Shown here: positions 37,969 through 47,717 of the stretch, in pieces | How the letters are laid out: each line of letters begins with the position of its first letter | Position numbering within the stretch: position 1 is the first letter of the stretch | The notes under the pieces: model-generated | Databases searched by the model: none | Told to the model about the DNA's origin: nothing | Seen by the model: only the letters and a program-made list of their open reading frames with translations | NCBI GenBank assembly: GCA_017428945.1 | Contig: JAFRPW010000005.1 | Span: forward strand, 1 to 64,000 | Origin: Bacteroidales bacterium | GTDB lineage: Bacteria; Bacteroidota; Bacteroidia; Bacteroidales; UBA932 | DNA: 64,000 nt | Direction: 5' to 3' | Made by a program: the position numbers and the translations under genes

Positions 37969-40900
37969 ATAACCAGTTTTCTATATCCCATGTTCCTATT
38001 CTAGCTACATTCGTTTCTACTTCTGTTGTCACTTTAAAACCAACCTCCACAACTGATTGTTCTGCCGTCTTTAGGACATCAATTCTTTGAGTAACAGCTT
38101 TTGATAACTCTGTTTTACCTGACTTTCCGAGGGTTTTTCCAGATGTAGCCATCTCTTTTTTTACCTCTTTTCGAATTGATTTCTCGACCATTGGGGAGGA
38201 ATACTTTTGAGAAACTTTATTCTGAATTGTAGTCGTCGCCTTCGCCACTCCCTTTTCCCCGACACCTCCTACAACGCCAGTAACAACATTGACAGCACTA
38301 TCTATGCCTAACTGTTTTGCGTTTATAGAACCGGAGCCAACCAATTGAGTCGTGACGCTTTCCGAAAGACCACTAATTAGCCCTGAAGCTGCGCCTTGTA
38401 ATACTGTTTTACCAAATGACATTGAAGCCACCTTTGCGGCTATAGATGCACCTCCAGTAAGCGCAGTTAATGCACCTCCTACCGCTCCACCTGCCACAGC
38501 TCCCCAAAACTCTCTTCCGGTCTTCCCGTCAATGTATGCAAGCACACCATTTACTCCAGCTCCAACAAGCGCACCCACAAAAACATGTATTGCTTTCCCT
38601 TCATCGTCCTGCAGGTTCAACGGATCGCCCGCACAATATGCATACGGAGATACTTCATAGTAATCCTCACTCATAGGATCCGGAACTAGCCAGCGACGAA
38701 GAGCTGGGCTATAGTGACGGGCGCCAAAGTCCGTGTAAGGGACACTAAAGTCTATAGATTGATCTTCCTTACCGCTGAAATGATAACGACAACTCTCTGT
38801 GTTTGTGGTGACATTGAGCGGCCCGGAAGAAACTCCGCCGTATAATGCATAGTTATTACATTCCAACAGCGCCCCATCAGAGCCGCGAATAACGCCACGA
38901 ACGCTGCCCAGATGATCCGTAACATTGTAGCGAACACCGGCCGAGGTTATTCTCCCGGAACAAATTGAGACTCCCTCAAAAGACAATGCGCCAGTACTGT
39001 TTCTACGATAAACCATCGGGCCACAATAAACCAGACCTTCACCCTGATCATTCATTGAACAAATCTTTGTTCCGTCTGCAAGATACGAATAATTTGCCAA
39101 AGAAACGTTATTAACTCTTACTTTTGCTGGCAGATTCATATGATTATATGTTATTTGCGTATTAGCAGAACCGTCAGAAATCATCCTGCCCCTATTGTCA
39201 TGATCATACAAGTAAGTAGTAATCGAAGGGGAAAAACCCCCAGTAGTTTTTACTTTTTGCTCCAATTGGTGGCCATTATAATAATAAGTCTCTCCTCCCA
39301 TACTCAATAATAGTCCGTTGTAATTACTGCGTGAAACAATATTGCTGCAATTGTCATAAGATAGTATTTCTCCGGATATGGTTGGCTCACCTATAGGAAA
39401 TCCTGTGAACCCGCCTGTTTTAATAACCCTTGCAGCTTCATCATATTTATATGCTAAAGTATTCAAGTAACTCAGACCAAAAGAGTTTATATCATGAGGG
39501 GCAGTCCAGTTTATTTCCTGTTCAGTAATAAGGCCGGCATGAGAACTGGGAAACCCAGTAATTGTAGGGGTATCATATCTAAGCTGTTCACGAAACAGAT
39601 CTTCCTCCCCAATACTAATGCTACGTCTAGATAAAAAGCCTTGTAGCGAGTATGTGTTTTCTGTTATTACTGATGGGCCGCCTGAAGAAGCAATCGTTTT
39701 CCACGGTCTGCCCAGATCATCGTAGGTGCAATATGTTGTGTCACGTGCTACGATAGTACCGTGGAGATTGAGCCAAGATTCTATTCTAACCGGCCGATCT
39801 CTTAAATCATAGTCGGTTTCTGTTTTCAGCACATCCCAACCAGTTAAACGATCTCCACTTTTATATGCAATCTTTATGGGATTTCCACGGAAGTCATATC
39901 GGTATTCCTCAGAATACATGACAGTATTTGATCCGTTGCGCATTGTGACAATTCTGCTACTTCGTCCTTCTTTATCATATGAAGGTGCAGAAAAAGCGAT
40001 ACCTGAAACTAGTCCATTCTCATCGAATACTGCTTGTTGAGAAAATGTTTCCATCCCGCTCAAGCCACATTCTACTATAGTGCCAGAATAAGCTGGAGTC
40101 ATCATTGACAGTATGGCGGAGGCTTGTGAGGGACGAGTGTCATACCAATGCTGCTCTATCAAATTCCGCGGACCCAGTCCTTTGTTGAGGTGTATAGTAA
40201 CTATCCTCCCCAGTACATCATAACCGATAGTTGTTATCTCATCTCCTATTATTTTTGAAACTACCCTGTCCTCATTGTCATAAGTATAGAATTCTCTGAT
40301 ACTCCCTGGTATACCCTTTGATTTAATTCGTCCCAAATCATCATAGCTATAACGCCACATGTTAAGTGTGTCAGTTAAAGCGATATTACCACCGGCAACA
40401 GCCCTTAAACGCCCCTCTCTGTCGTATATATATGTCGATGATGTTGTGCCCTGGCCATACTCTGTGCCAAGAGTGTTGCCAAACCTGTCCCTAATAGTGG
40501 TCCTGTTTCGTCCGTCAGCATCGGTGTTGGTTGTCGCAATTACTTCATGGTCATGATATATACCTTCTTGCATTATGCCATTATCGGTCCAACAATAACG
40601 AGGATATCCTGTCCTAACATTTTCTGTTTCATAACTGGGATAATCGTGGTATCCAGGATATGAAGAAGTTGTTTGCTTATCACGCAACGATTGTTCATAT
40701 CCTTTAAACTCATAAGCATCGGCACTCCCATGAAATACCGCCGCGAGAGAATCTGCATTATCAATAAAAGAGTCATTCCATGAGTCAACCGGGAATGGAA
40801 GCCATGCAAACACATCATCATGAAATAGATAATCGCTATCCCAGGAGTACACAAGGTCCTGTCCATTGCCAGAGGCGCTAGTGGAAACAGATTGTCTCTT

Positions 40901-43900
40901 GAGCCCTAGTGTATTCCACCATGTTTTGTCAGATATGAAATCATTGCCATTTGTCCCCCCAAAAGACTTCTTTAATACATATCTTAGATTGTCACCGTTA
41001 TTAAGTAGTCCGTATTCATATTGCTCTTTAGTTTTTCCTTGTGTGTTCTTGATTCGATACAGCCTCCGTGCATTATCATATTCATAATACGTAGACACGC
41101 CATTTGGTGCTGTTTCTTGTAACAACCCTATTCCTGGGGACCATGTATAACTCGTTGTTAAGGCAGAACCGCCACTTCCCTCTGTGATACTTATCGGATA
41201 AAGGCCATCATATCCCCATTGGATTTGCATAAGAGGCTTACCGCGTTCTTTAAGAGCAGTTATGTTCCCATATTCATCTCTGCTAAGTACCGTTTCATTC
41301 CAGCATTCTAAACCATTGAGTCTTTCTCTTCTTGCCTTTTGTTGAAGCCTACTGTTTATCCCTGAAGTAAACCAATCGTACTCGGTTTCTAAATCTAGTC
41401 TATATACAGTATCAGCCCCAACAATCCTCTGATAGCTTTGAAGGATTGGTTCCAAAATGCCATGTCTTTGAGCTAGCGCATTAATCCATCCACCTGAAGA
41501 AATGGTCGTGTCAGGATACTCATAACTTACGCGGCGAATTGCGTCGCTTCCTGAAACCCAAACAGAAGCCTTCCTAATAGGCTTTTCCATAGTCTGTCTG
41601 GAAACATAATCATAATTAACTATGGTAGAATCATTCCCCGAGGAGTGATAACCTACTTTAAGAACGGCTGATGGAGATGCCCCATAGATGCGTGCTGAAT
41701 AGACGGGGTAATGGTGAACTCGGCTGGGGCCGACATTCCCAATTAGAACACCATCAATAAGTAGTTCCGTAACGGTATAATCGACAAGTTCCCATTCCGC
41801 TCCAAAATGTTTATATGAATACTCGACTGACTCGTATAATTCTTCTGTTCCGGCACTATTGACACGATATGAGTCTTTTCTCCTAAGAAGCGCCGGGAGC
41901 GGTGTTTCATTCGAAACATATGATGATTTAATAGTTTCAGATGGCCCATATGCCGCATGGAGATTAAACACGCCATTGGCATAAGCAGGCGTGCGAGAGC
42001 CAACATTGTGTTCAGTGCGTACTGACGATGAGGTCTCATACGTATAAACAGTTTTAACGCCGACCGTATCCTGTAGCGATGGATGTACTTTTTCGGAAAC
42101 TTGCCCATATAGAACGCGGCTTGTCATGGTGCTTGCACCCGAACTAGTGGAACTCTCATGAAAGGTGTATTCCCATAAAACGGTGGACTGGCTTGTGGAA
42201 TTGGTCTCCTTTGTTCCCTCCGTCGCCGAAAGTGTCACGTAATCATAATAATACGGATAATCCGCGCCATCTACCGAAGGATTTGCGTAAGTAAACGAAC
42301 GGCACTGTATTAAACTATTGCCATCATAGACCTTGATTGTCTTGACTCGTACGCCAAGTGTTATTTGGTGGTTTCCATCCCGGCCTATATATGCTCCTTC
42401 ATAATCGAATGCTGTACGTGCCCCATCATGATTTGCTTCCATCAAGGACATGTAGTCAGCATGTTCCGAAACAGGATAACCATATGCTAATACGATACTT
42501 CCTGTTGATATAGAGTTGTCAATTCTGTATGGGCTAAGGTTGCCACGTGGTCGAAAATCATCATTGTTCTGACCGCTTCCGCCAGAACCACCACTCTCCG
42601 GATCAAATCCAGGCCCCAAGTCGGCGCCCGGCCCAATGTTAGTATATCCTCCGTCAAGCCCCGTCCCATTTCCCGGGTTATAAATGAAAATGGTTACAGC
42701 ATCATCAAGATTCTCTTTGTTGTAGAAGCCAAACCAATCTTGAGAATACCTGTAAATGTTGTATGGTAAGGTTTTATATGTAAAAGACCATCTATCCGTC
42801 AGTTCGTTACCATTATACTGATTGATTCCGGAAAGAATGATTCGCCCGTCGTTAGATTCTCTTTGTGTATTAATTGTATAGGACACCAGAGAACTGTCCA
42901 AAGGAGATGTAACGTTTATACTTGAAAGCCTTTGGGGATAGTTGTTCAAAGGGACTCTGGATCCGGCTTTATGGAGAGTACTCGTGTTCTGAGAGGAATA
43001 ATTAAAACTTACGACTGTCCCCCGTAAAGAAATGGAAGATAAAACTCTGGTGCTGCACGTGGATTCGACATATCCTCCTGAATAATAATATGTTGTGCCT
43101 TGTTCAGAATCATAGTACCCATTAACCGTGCTATAAGACAGTCCCTTGGCATAATCTCTGACACTTCTATCCCAAATCCCGCCGTTTGAGTAAGATAATG
43201 TGGCTGTCTCAGTTTGATCTGCACTGGTAATGCTTGACAAATACCATGCAGTCGTTGCACTCCATTCGATATTCGGGCCGCTTCCAATTGGCGTGGGAAC
43301 AACCTTCTGGTTTTTACGAGTGCTAACCTCCAAATCATCGAAGTAATAGACCGTGCCATCGGGTCCTGTTATTTTAAATGCGCTTATAGGACCATTCAAC
43401 CCCTCATTCTGATACTTTTCGATTATCACGCCATCGCCCGTTAATTGCACAATCTCCTTTGACGGGGTGATTATAAATGTGCCACTGAGTCCATCAACAC
43501 TATAACTATATCTATCAGCTGATACGTCTTGTTGATGGAGCATTGTGTGACTAACAAAGGTCTCGATTTGGTTATTCCACGTAAGACTATCTAAATATGA
43601 CAATAGTTGATTGTTCGGACGAGAATAAAAGTTCCAGTTTGAGTATTCATCCGGCATATAAACAACCTCCCTTGTGACGCATCCTCCAGCATTAAGTGTC
43701 CAACCAAGGCCAGCAACACCAGCTATTTCATCTACTCTTATTCCATTGCTTCGATAGCTTAAGCTTATAGGGATTTGTAATTGACGGCCCTTGAGTTCGT
43801 AAATAGGCACATCATACTCCGCAGCCCCAAGACTGTGTGTGAACGGAACACCTGCATACTTAACTACTGATGCTGCCTCTGGTGAAGGAGGAAGAATGCT

Positions 43901-44005
43901 TTCCGCTTGTGTGGCTCCGCGTTCGTAAGAAACTTCGCTTTGAGCAAACAGTTCTGGCGATAATGTTATCGCCAGAACAAATAATAAAAAGAGTATTCGT
44001 TTCAT
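37958..44005 (-). CDS. Secreted RHS/YD-repeat protein with variable C-terminal tip
   Basis: 2015 residues. A signal peptide ends near LFAQ-SE (residue 21). The N-terminal region has the motif set of Bacteroidota RHS proteins (YDVPIYELKGRQLQIPISLS, YRSNGIRVDEIAGVAGLGWT). From about 900 to 1650 run YD/RHS repeats (YDNARRLYRIKNTQGKTKEQ, YDREGRLRAVAGG, YDDLGRIKSKG), ending in the core YTDFGARHYSPALRRWLVPD near 1765. After DDEGK (~1803) comes a 213-residue tip: a Gly/Ala-rich hydrophobic part (GALVGAGVNGVLAYIDGKTG, GGALTALTGGASIAAKVASM) and a charged helical end. No named toxin domain is seen. Export by Sec is likely; there is no VgrG or type VI gene nearby. Confidence 0.92.
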   Translation of the reverse strand: MKRILFLLFVLAITLSPELFAQSEVSYERGATQAESILPPSPEAASVVKYAGVPFTHSLGAAEYDVPIYELKGRQLQIPISLSYRSNGIRVDEIAGVAGLGWTLNAGGCVTREVVYMPDEYSNWNFYSRPNNQLLSYLDSLTWNNQIETFVSHTMLHQQDVSADRYSYSVDGLSGTFIITPSKEIVQLTGDGVIIEKYQNEGLNGPISAFKITGPDGTVYYFDDLEVSTRKNQKVVPTPIGSGPNIEWSATTAWYLSSITSADQTETATLSYSNGGIWDRSVRDYAKGLSYSTVNGYYDSEQGTTYYYSGGYVESTCSTRVLSSISLRGTVVSFNYSSQNTSTLHKAGSRVPLNNYPQRLSSINVTSPLDSSLVSYTINTQRESNDGRIILSGINQYNGNELTDRWSFTYKTLPYNIYRYSQDWFGFYNKENLDDAVTIFIYNPGNGTGLDGGYTNIGPGADLGPGFDPESGGSGGSGQNNDDFRPRGNLSPYRIDNSISTGSIVLAYGYPVSEHADYMSLMEANHDGARTAFDYEGAYIGRDGNHQITLGVRVKTIKVYDGNSLIQCRSFTYANPSVDGADYPYYYDYVTLSATEGTKETNSTSQSTVLWEYTFHESSTSSGASTMTSRVLYGQVSEKVHPSLQDTVGVKTVYTYETSSSVRTEHNVGSRTPAYANGVFNLHAAYGPSETIKSSYVSNETPLPALLRRKDSYRVNSAGTEELYESVEYSYKHFGAEWELVDYTVTELLIDGVLIGNVGPSRVHHYPVYSARIYGASPSAVLKVGYHSSGNDSTIVNYDYVSRQTMEKPIRKASVWVSGSDAIRRVSYEYPDTTISSGGWINALAQRHGILEPILQSYQRIVGADTVYRLDLETEYDWFTSGINSRLQQKARRERLNGLECWNETVLSRDEYGNITALKERGKPLMQIQWGYDGLYPISITEGSGGSALTTSYTWSPGIGLLQETAPNGVSTYYEYDNARRLYRIKNTQGKTKEQYEYGLLNNGDNLRYVLKKSFGGTNGNDFISDKTWWNTLGLKRQSVSTSASGNGQDLVYSWDSDYLFHDDVFAWLPFPVDSWNDSFIDNADSLAAVFHGSADAYEFKGYEQSLRDKQTTSSYPGYHDYPSYETENVRTGYPRYCWTDNGIMQEGIYHDHEVIATTNTDADGRNRTTIRDRFGNTLGTEYGQGTTSSTYIYDREGRLRAVAGGNIALTDTLNMWRYSYDDLGRIKSKGIPGSIREFYTYDNEDRVVSKIIGDEITTIGYDVLGRIVTIHLNKGLGPRNLIEQHWYDTRPSQASAILSMMTPAYSGTIVECGLSGMETFSQQAVFDENGLVSGIAFSAPSYDKEGRSSRIVTMRNGSNTVMYSEEYRYDFRGNPIKIAYKSGDRLTGWDVLKTETDYDLRDRPVRIESWLNLHGTIVARDTTYCTYDDLGRPWKTIASSGGPSVITENTYSLQGFLSRRSISIGEEDLFREQLRYDTPTITGFPSSHAGLITEQEINWTAPHDINSFGLSYLNTLAYKYDEAARVIKTGGFTGFPIGEPTISGEILSYDNCSNIVSRSNYNGLLLSMGGETYYYNGHQLEQKVKTTGGFSPSITTYLYDHDNRGRMISDGSANTQITYNHMNLPAKVRVNNVSLANYSYLADGTKICSMNDQGEGLVYCGPMVYRRNSTGALSFEGVSICSGRITSAGVRYNVTDHLGSVRGVIRGSDGALLECNNYALYGGVSSGPLNVTTNTESCRYHFSGKEDQSIDFSVPYTDFGARHYSPALRRWLVPDPMSEDYYEVSPYAYCAGDPLNLQDDEGKAIHVFVGALVGAGVNGVLAYIDGKTGREFWGAVAGGAVGGALTALTGGASIAAKVASMSFGKTVLQGAASGLISGLSESVTTQLVGSGSINAKQLGIDSAVNVVTGVVGGVGEKGVAKATTTIQNKVSQKYSSPMVEKSIRKEVKKEMATSGKTLGKSGKTELSKAVTQRIDVLKTAEQSVVEVGFKVTTEVETNVARIGTWDIENWLYEN

Positions 44006-44015
44006 GGCTGAGAAC

Positions 44016-44402
44016 TTAAATCATAAACTCACCCATGAAGATGCGTCCGTCACCTGTTTCTATACGAATGAAATAATTTCCGGATTGGGCACTAATAGGG
44101 ATTATAATAAAGAACTCTGAAGTGTCAAATTCTTCTTGTACGTAATCCCCTGCGGTGGAATACATTAAAACATTAACATTTCCACAATTAGTATTACTGG
44201 CAAGATATACATAGTTATCGTATAATAAAGCAGAAAATGGGTTTTCCGATATTGAGCGAGGTGCATCTTCAGGAGTAGAAGGAACTGGGACAATCATAAT
44301 GTCTCGGTGCTCTTCTGTTTCTGAGGCGGGAGTCCTCAAAGCAAATAGTGCGCATGAAACTAGCGCGGCTGCAATCAGGCATAGGATTCTTTTTGTTTTC
44401 AT
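44016..44402 (-). CDS. DUF3244-like secreted protein
   Basis: 128 residues from the ATG at 44402 (MKTKRILCLIAAALVSCALF, signal peptide). The mature part begins with a short acidic linker, then RSISENPFSALLYDNYVYLA, NVNVLMYSTAGDYVQEEF and SGNYFIRIETGDGRIFMGEF, the small beta-sandwich pattern of DUF3244, which resembles type IX secretion sorting domains but stands alone. It is the first gene of the RHS operon, 10 bases upstream of the RHS gene. A CAACTTTG box about 36 bases upstream is one base off the consensus. Confidence 0.75.
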   Translation of the reverse strand: MKTKRILCLIAAALVSCALFALRTPASETEEHRDIMIVPVPSTPEDAPRSISENPFSALLYDNYVYLASNTNCGNVNVLMYSTAGDYVQEEFDTSEFFIIIPISAQSGNYFIRIETGDGRIFMGEFMI

Positions 44403-44598
44403 GGTGTTTGTTTTGTTAATAATTGGCACTACAAAGTTGTTCAATTCCCGGTGTTATTCAAAGAAAATCAGGTTACATATTAACGCGCTAATCTGTTGAA
44501 AATCAACAGTAGAATGTCAGTTCGGGTTACATCTTTCATTATTGTTTGCGAATTCGGTGTCTTTCCCGTATTTTTACACAAACGAAAAGAAAGCACCC

Positions 44599-46215
44599 AT
44601 GAGAAAATTGCGTAGTTTCTGTTTTTGCATTGTCATTCTTCTTCTTAGTTGTCAAAACCAGTCGGATCAAACTATAGATTTGGCCGAAGAATTAGTAAAC
44701 CAGTATCCTGACAGCGCCTTAATTGTAATTAACAGATTGCCAATGGATAATCTCTCAAGCAAATCATCCATTGCCAGATATGCCCTCCTGAAAACGATGA
44801 TTCTTGACAAGAATTACATTGATGTGACCAGTGACTCTCTTATTAATTTGGCTGCGGACTATTATAATGATAGGTATTTCGACCACAAAGCCCGGATGCT
44901 TTCATTATATTATAAAGGAATAATACAGAAGAATAACAAGAATTATCCCGCTGCAGTTGTATCCTTGGAACAAGCCTCCGCCCTTGCTGAAGAAATGGAC
45001 GACTGGCATTATACCGGATTGGCATATCGGAACATTGGTGACAGTTTCAATGCTACAAATAACCATAACGCAGCGATAGAGTATCATAAAAAAGCACTTG
45101 ATGCATTTGAGCGATGTGGAGAAGCAAAATATGCCGTATATGCAATGTATTCTCTTGCTGTTGACTATGCAAACAACGGCGACTATAAAGTGTCTCGCAT
45201 AATCCTGGACAGCTTGAGAAGTAAGATTCCGGATAACGCCACGTTATTACATCGTTGCTCTTTGTGTTATGCCAGGACTCTTGTAGAGGAACGGGATTCG
45301 TCAGATTTGGCCGTTTCTCTTTACAAAAGCGTTCCACCATCATTATTCAGCATACCCGACCACGGTTTCTGCTCTTTAGCCTTTGCCGATATTGGCGATT
45401 TGGCTTCTTCAAAAAGATGGCTTGAAACAGGGTTGGGCAGGGTGAAGTCAAGGGAAGAAAAAGCATATCTGGAGTTCTTCTTGGCAGACTATTACTCCAA
45501 TAACAGGCAATACGATTTGGCCTATTCATATGTTAGTAATGCGGCAAAAGTACAAGACTCTCTTGCAAGAGTACAGATGCAGGAATCTCTCGGTATGGCG
45601 CAACGAGATTATTACAAGCAGGAATCACTGACACAAGCCGCCATAGTAGAGAAGCACAAACAGATGTTCATAAGTGTTATATGCATCTTGATACTCAGTA
45701 TAATTGTGATTATTCTGATTATAAAAGAGCGTACACACAAAAAGGAGGCCTTATTAAATGAAAAAATACTCCAATTAGAATTAGGTAAACGGAAGGATAA
45801 CAAAGACAAGGTGGAATTAATCAGGACTATGTTTCTTGAAAAAATCACCGGATTGGAAGATGTGACAAGTGCCAGCCTGGAGACAATTAAAGAACGATTG
45901 CGTCAATCAGGCCAAAAAGAAGAAACCTTTTCTTTGCTTGACAGATTGCTTAACACTCATTTGGATGGAATAATGGATGGTTTCAAGATTCAGATGCCAC
46001 GCATAAGGGGAGAGCATCTGAAGATAGTTTCACTGTTCTTTGCCAGAATTCCCGATGAAATAATTCAAGTCATGATGAGAAGGCTGTCTGTGGGTAGCCT
46101 TAAGACCGCCAGATCCCGCTACAGGAATGAAATCCGGGCCAGTTCCGCTCCTGATAAAGAATTGTTCTTGGCATTATTGGAAAAGCAACCACGGAAGAAA
46201 AAACAAAAAGAATGA
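44599..46215 (+). CDS. TPR-domain membrane regulator
   Basis: 538 residues from the ATG at 44599. A lipoprotein-like signal (CIVILLLSC) leads into about eight tetratricopeptide units (ARYALLKTMILDKNYIDVTS, YRNIGDSFNATNNHNAAIEY), outside the inner membrane. One membrane helix follows near 360-380 (MFISVICILILSIIVIILII), then a coiled coil and a C-terminal cytoplasmic domain with a helix-turn-helix-like end (IIQVMMRRLSVGSLKTARSR). This is the architecture of Bacteroidota TPR transmembrane transcriptional regulators. It is divergent from the DUF3244-RHS operon and so is the likely regulator of it. Confidence 0.8.
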   Translation: MRKLRSFCFCIVILLLSCQNQSDQTIDLAEELVNQYPDSALIVINRLPMDNLSSKSSIARYALLKTMILDKNYIDVTSDSLINLAADYYNDRYFDHKARMLSLYYKGIIQKNNKNYPAAVVSLEQASALAEEMDDWHYTGLAYRNIGDSFNATNNHNAAIEYHKKALDAFERCGEAKYAVYAMYSLAVDYANNGDYKVSRIILDSLRSKIPDNATLLHRCSLCYARTLVEERDSSDLAVSLYKSVPPSLFSIPDHGFCSLAFADIGDLASSKRWLETGLGRVKSREEKAYLEFFLADYYSNNRQYDLAYSYVSNAAKVQDSLARVQMQESLGMAQRDYYKQESLTQAAIVEKHKQMFISVICILILSIIVIILIIKERTHKKEALLNEKILQLELGKRKDNKDKVELIRTMFLEKITGLEDVTSASLETIKERLRQSGQKEETFSLLDRLLNTHLDGIMDGFKIQMPRIRGEHLKIVSLFFARIPDEIIQVMMRRLSVGSLKTARSRYRNEIRASSAPDKELFLALLEKQPRKKKQKE

Positions 46216-46300
46216 TGATAATGCCAATTATCACTTTCCGTGGTTGCTATATTAAAAAAGTGGACTATTGTGTCCACGCAACAACCCTACGGGAAAGGGT

Positions 46301-46363
46301 AAGAGGCGGGAATAATAGCCCACAGTTGTGCGCTATTCCTGTAAGGACACAATCCTGCCTCTT
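46301..46363 (+). terminator. Long structured hairpin after the TPR regulator gene
   Basis: AAGAGGCGGGA (46301-46311) pairs with TCCTGCCTCTT (46353-46363) at 10 of 11 positions; inside, AATAGC/GCTATT and CACA/TGTG pair again. TTTAAAAATTT follows. A 6-bp GTGGAC/GTCCAC stem precedes it at 46260-46277. It may end the regulator transcript; otherwise 46216-46490 holds nothing I recognise. Confidence 0.4.
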
Positions 46364-46490
46364 TAAAAATTTCCCGTATTTTGTTGCAGCAGGAATGCGA
46401 TATGTCTTTGTTTGATATGGCAAAAGTAGAAAAATAATCAGATAACAGCAAGTATAAATGGCATTTTTTATCCTGTTGCTGGCCTGCGTG

Positions 46491-46587
46491 CTGGCATCGT
46501 CCCGGTGGAAGAGCCTGGAGCGCCGGAATCAAATCTTCAAGGAAGAAAACTTCTACAACCAGCTCTTCTGCGGCTGCGAATTTAGTA
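46491..46587 (+). pseudogene. queH 3'-end fragment with internal deletion
   Basis: The frame reads LASSRWKSLE, then directly RRNQIFKEENFYNQLFCGCE and FSR, matching queH at 33544-33571 and 33660-33726 but lacking the 29 residues in between. The join is at a GAGC present at both ends in the intact gene. Nucleotide identity to queH is high but not complete, and the changes are largely at third codon positions, so the copy is old or came from a relative. Confidence 0.85.
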
Positions 46588-46617
46588 GATCCCCGGGTCA
46601 AGCCCGAGGATGACGGT
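46588..46617 (+). repeat. REP-like palindrome (GATCCCCG family)
   Basis: GATCCCCGGGTC/AAGCCCGAGGATGACGG, fused directly to the queH fragment and 4 bases from the stop of the DUF4434 gene. Related to 20480-20507 and to the pair in rsmE. Confidence 0.7.
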
Positions 46618-46621
46618 GGGC

Positions 46622-47707
46622 CTATATCCCAAAGTATTCCCTATATCTATCGTACAAGTGCCCGGCCTGCAGATATGCACTCTGGGGGCTCATGAAGTGG
46701 GAGAACTCGAAGGTGATGGCTTTGTCGTAGCCGCAGCGCTTGGCGGCTTCCAGTTTGAGGCGGAGCTTGTCGAACTTGATGGGGAAGAAGCGGATGGGCA
46801 TATCCCGGTCGAAGCTTTCCGCGTTGGTCCAGCACTGCATGCCGTAACGGTCTGCAAGCTTTTTGTTCACGGAGAAGAAGGCGTCCAGCTCGTCGTAGTC
46901 TATGTGGCCGTCCTGGAAGGCGCAGGCGTCAACATATTCGTGGATGCCGTCGAAGATCTCGTTCCACTCCCTTTCGTGTTGCTCTATGCCGACGGCCTGT
47001 TCGCGGGTGATATTGCCGCTGGCGGCGTCAACGGCCTTTTTGCCATCGATCCAAGGAGAAATGAAGGTGGGGAGTCCGCCGGACACTTCCTTGCACTGGC
47101 GGCCCATGGTGCGGAAGCTCTCAATTGCGCCCTTGGTGGCACGGGAAATCTCACCTGAGATGTACCAGCCGCCAAAGCTGGAGTACTTGCTTCCGTAGCG
47201 CTCCCAAATCTCGTCAATGACATATTTGTTGGCCTCAACCTCGTAGCTCATGTCGCCGGTATCCCAGTACTTGCCGGAGTCATAAAGTCCAAGCCAGAAC
47301 TTCATCCCGTACTTCTGCGCCAGGCGGCAGAACATGTCGATGAGGTCCATCGAGGGCATGTAGCAGCCCTTTTTGAGGAGGTAGGGCGACGGATAGGTGA
47401 TGAATTTCCGGTAACCGCAGCGGATGTCTATCACGGTGTCTATACCCATGGCCTTCATGTAGCGGAAGTCCCTGTCCCACTCTTTTTCTCCCCAGTTCTG
47501 GTGGGGGATGTCGTGGGAAATCTCGTCCAGGAAAGTGCCGGTGATGGGCAGGGCGTTGGCCTTGGGAACGATGAGCGTGCTCTCCACGGAGGGGTCCGGG
47601 TTAATTCCGTATTTGTCCGAACCTGCTGGTTTACAGCCGCTTGCAAGAAGCGGAGCGGCAGCGGCAGCCAGGGCTCCTTTTTTTAAAAAAGATCTGCGGT
47701 TTTCCAT
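46622..47707 (-). CDS. DUF4434-type secreted TIM-barrel protein
   Basis: 361 residues from the ATG at 47707. The N-terminus MENRRSFLKKGALAAAAAPL is a twin-arginine-like signal (RRSFLKK) followed by a lipobox-like LLASGC. The body looks like a (beta/alpha)8 barrel: TGTFLDEISHDIPHQNWGEK, KFWLGLYDSGKYW, FGGWYISGEISR, MQCWTNAESFD. This fits DUF4434, a glycoside-hydrolase-like family. It lies 10 bases after the ROK gene and is probably co-regulated with the divergent PUL. The substrate is unknown. Confidence 0.8.
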   Translation of the reverse strand: MENRRSFLKKGALAAAAAPLLASGCKPAGSDKYGINPDPSVESTLIVPKANALPITGTFLDEISHDIPHQNWGEKEWDRDFRYMKAMGIDTVIDIRCGYRKFITYPSPYLLKKGCYMPSMDLIDMFCRLAQKYGMKFWLGLYDSGKYWDTGDMSYEVEANKYVIDEIWERYGSKYSSFGGWYISGEISRATKGAIESFRTMGRQCKEVSGGLPTFISPWIDGKKAVDAASGNITREQAVGIEQHEREWNEIFDGIHEYVDACAFQDGHIDYDELDAFFSVNKKLADRYGMQCWTNAESFDRDMPIRFFPIKFDKLRLKLEAAKRCGYDKAITFEFSHFMSPQSAYLQAGHLYDRYREYFGI

Positions 47708-47717
47708 ATATTTATTA

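Larger units (their letters stand above)
33737..46587. mobile_element. AT-rich RHS accessory island bounded by queH and a queH fragment
   Basis: The segment is visibly AT-richer than both flanks, carries an RHS toxin-like operon and its regulator, and is framed by intact queH on the left and a queH 3'-end fragment in the same orientation on the right. No integrase or transposase was found. The boundaries and transfer are inferred from composition and from the queH duplication. Confidence 0.5.

Noticed and set aside
37958..44005. Type VI secretion effector (Rhs with VgrG/PAAR)
   Set aside because: The RHS protein has a Sec signal peptide and no PAAR domain, and no VgrG, Hcp or Tss genes are in the window.
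33899..46215. Prophage or ICE explanation for the island
   Set aside because: No integrase, relaxase, Tra, capsid or terminase gene was found between 33.7 and 46.6 kb.
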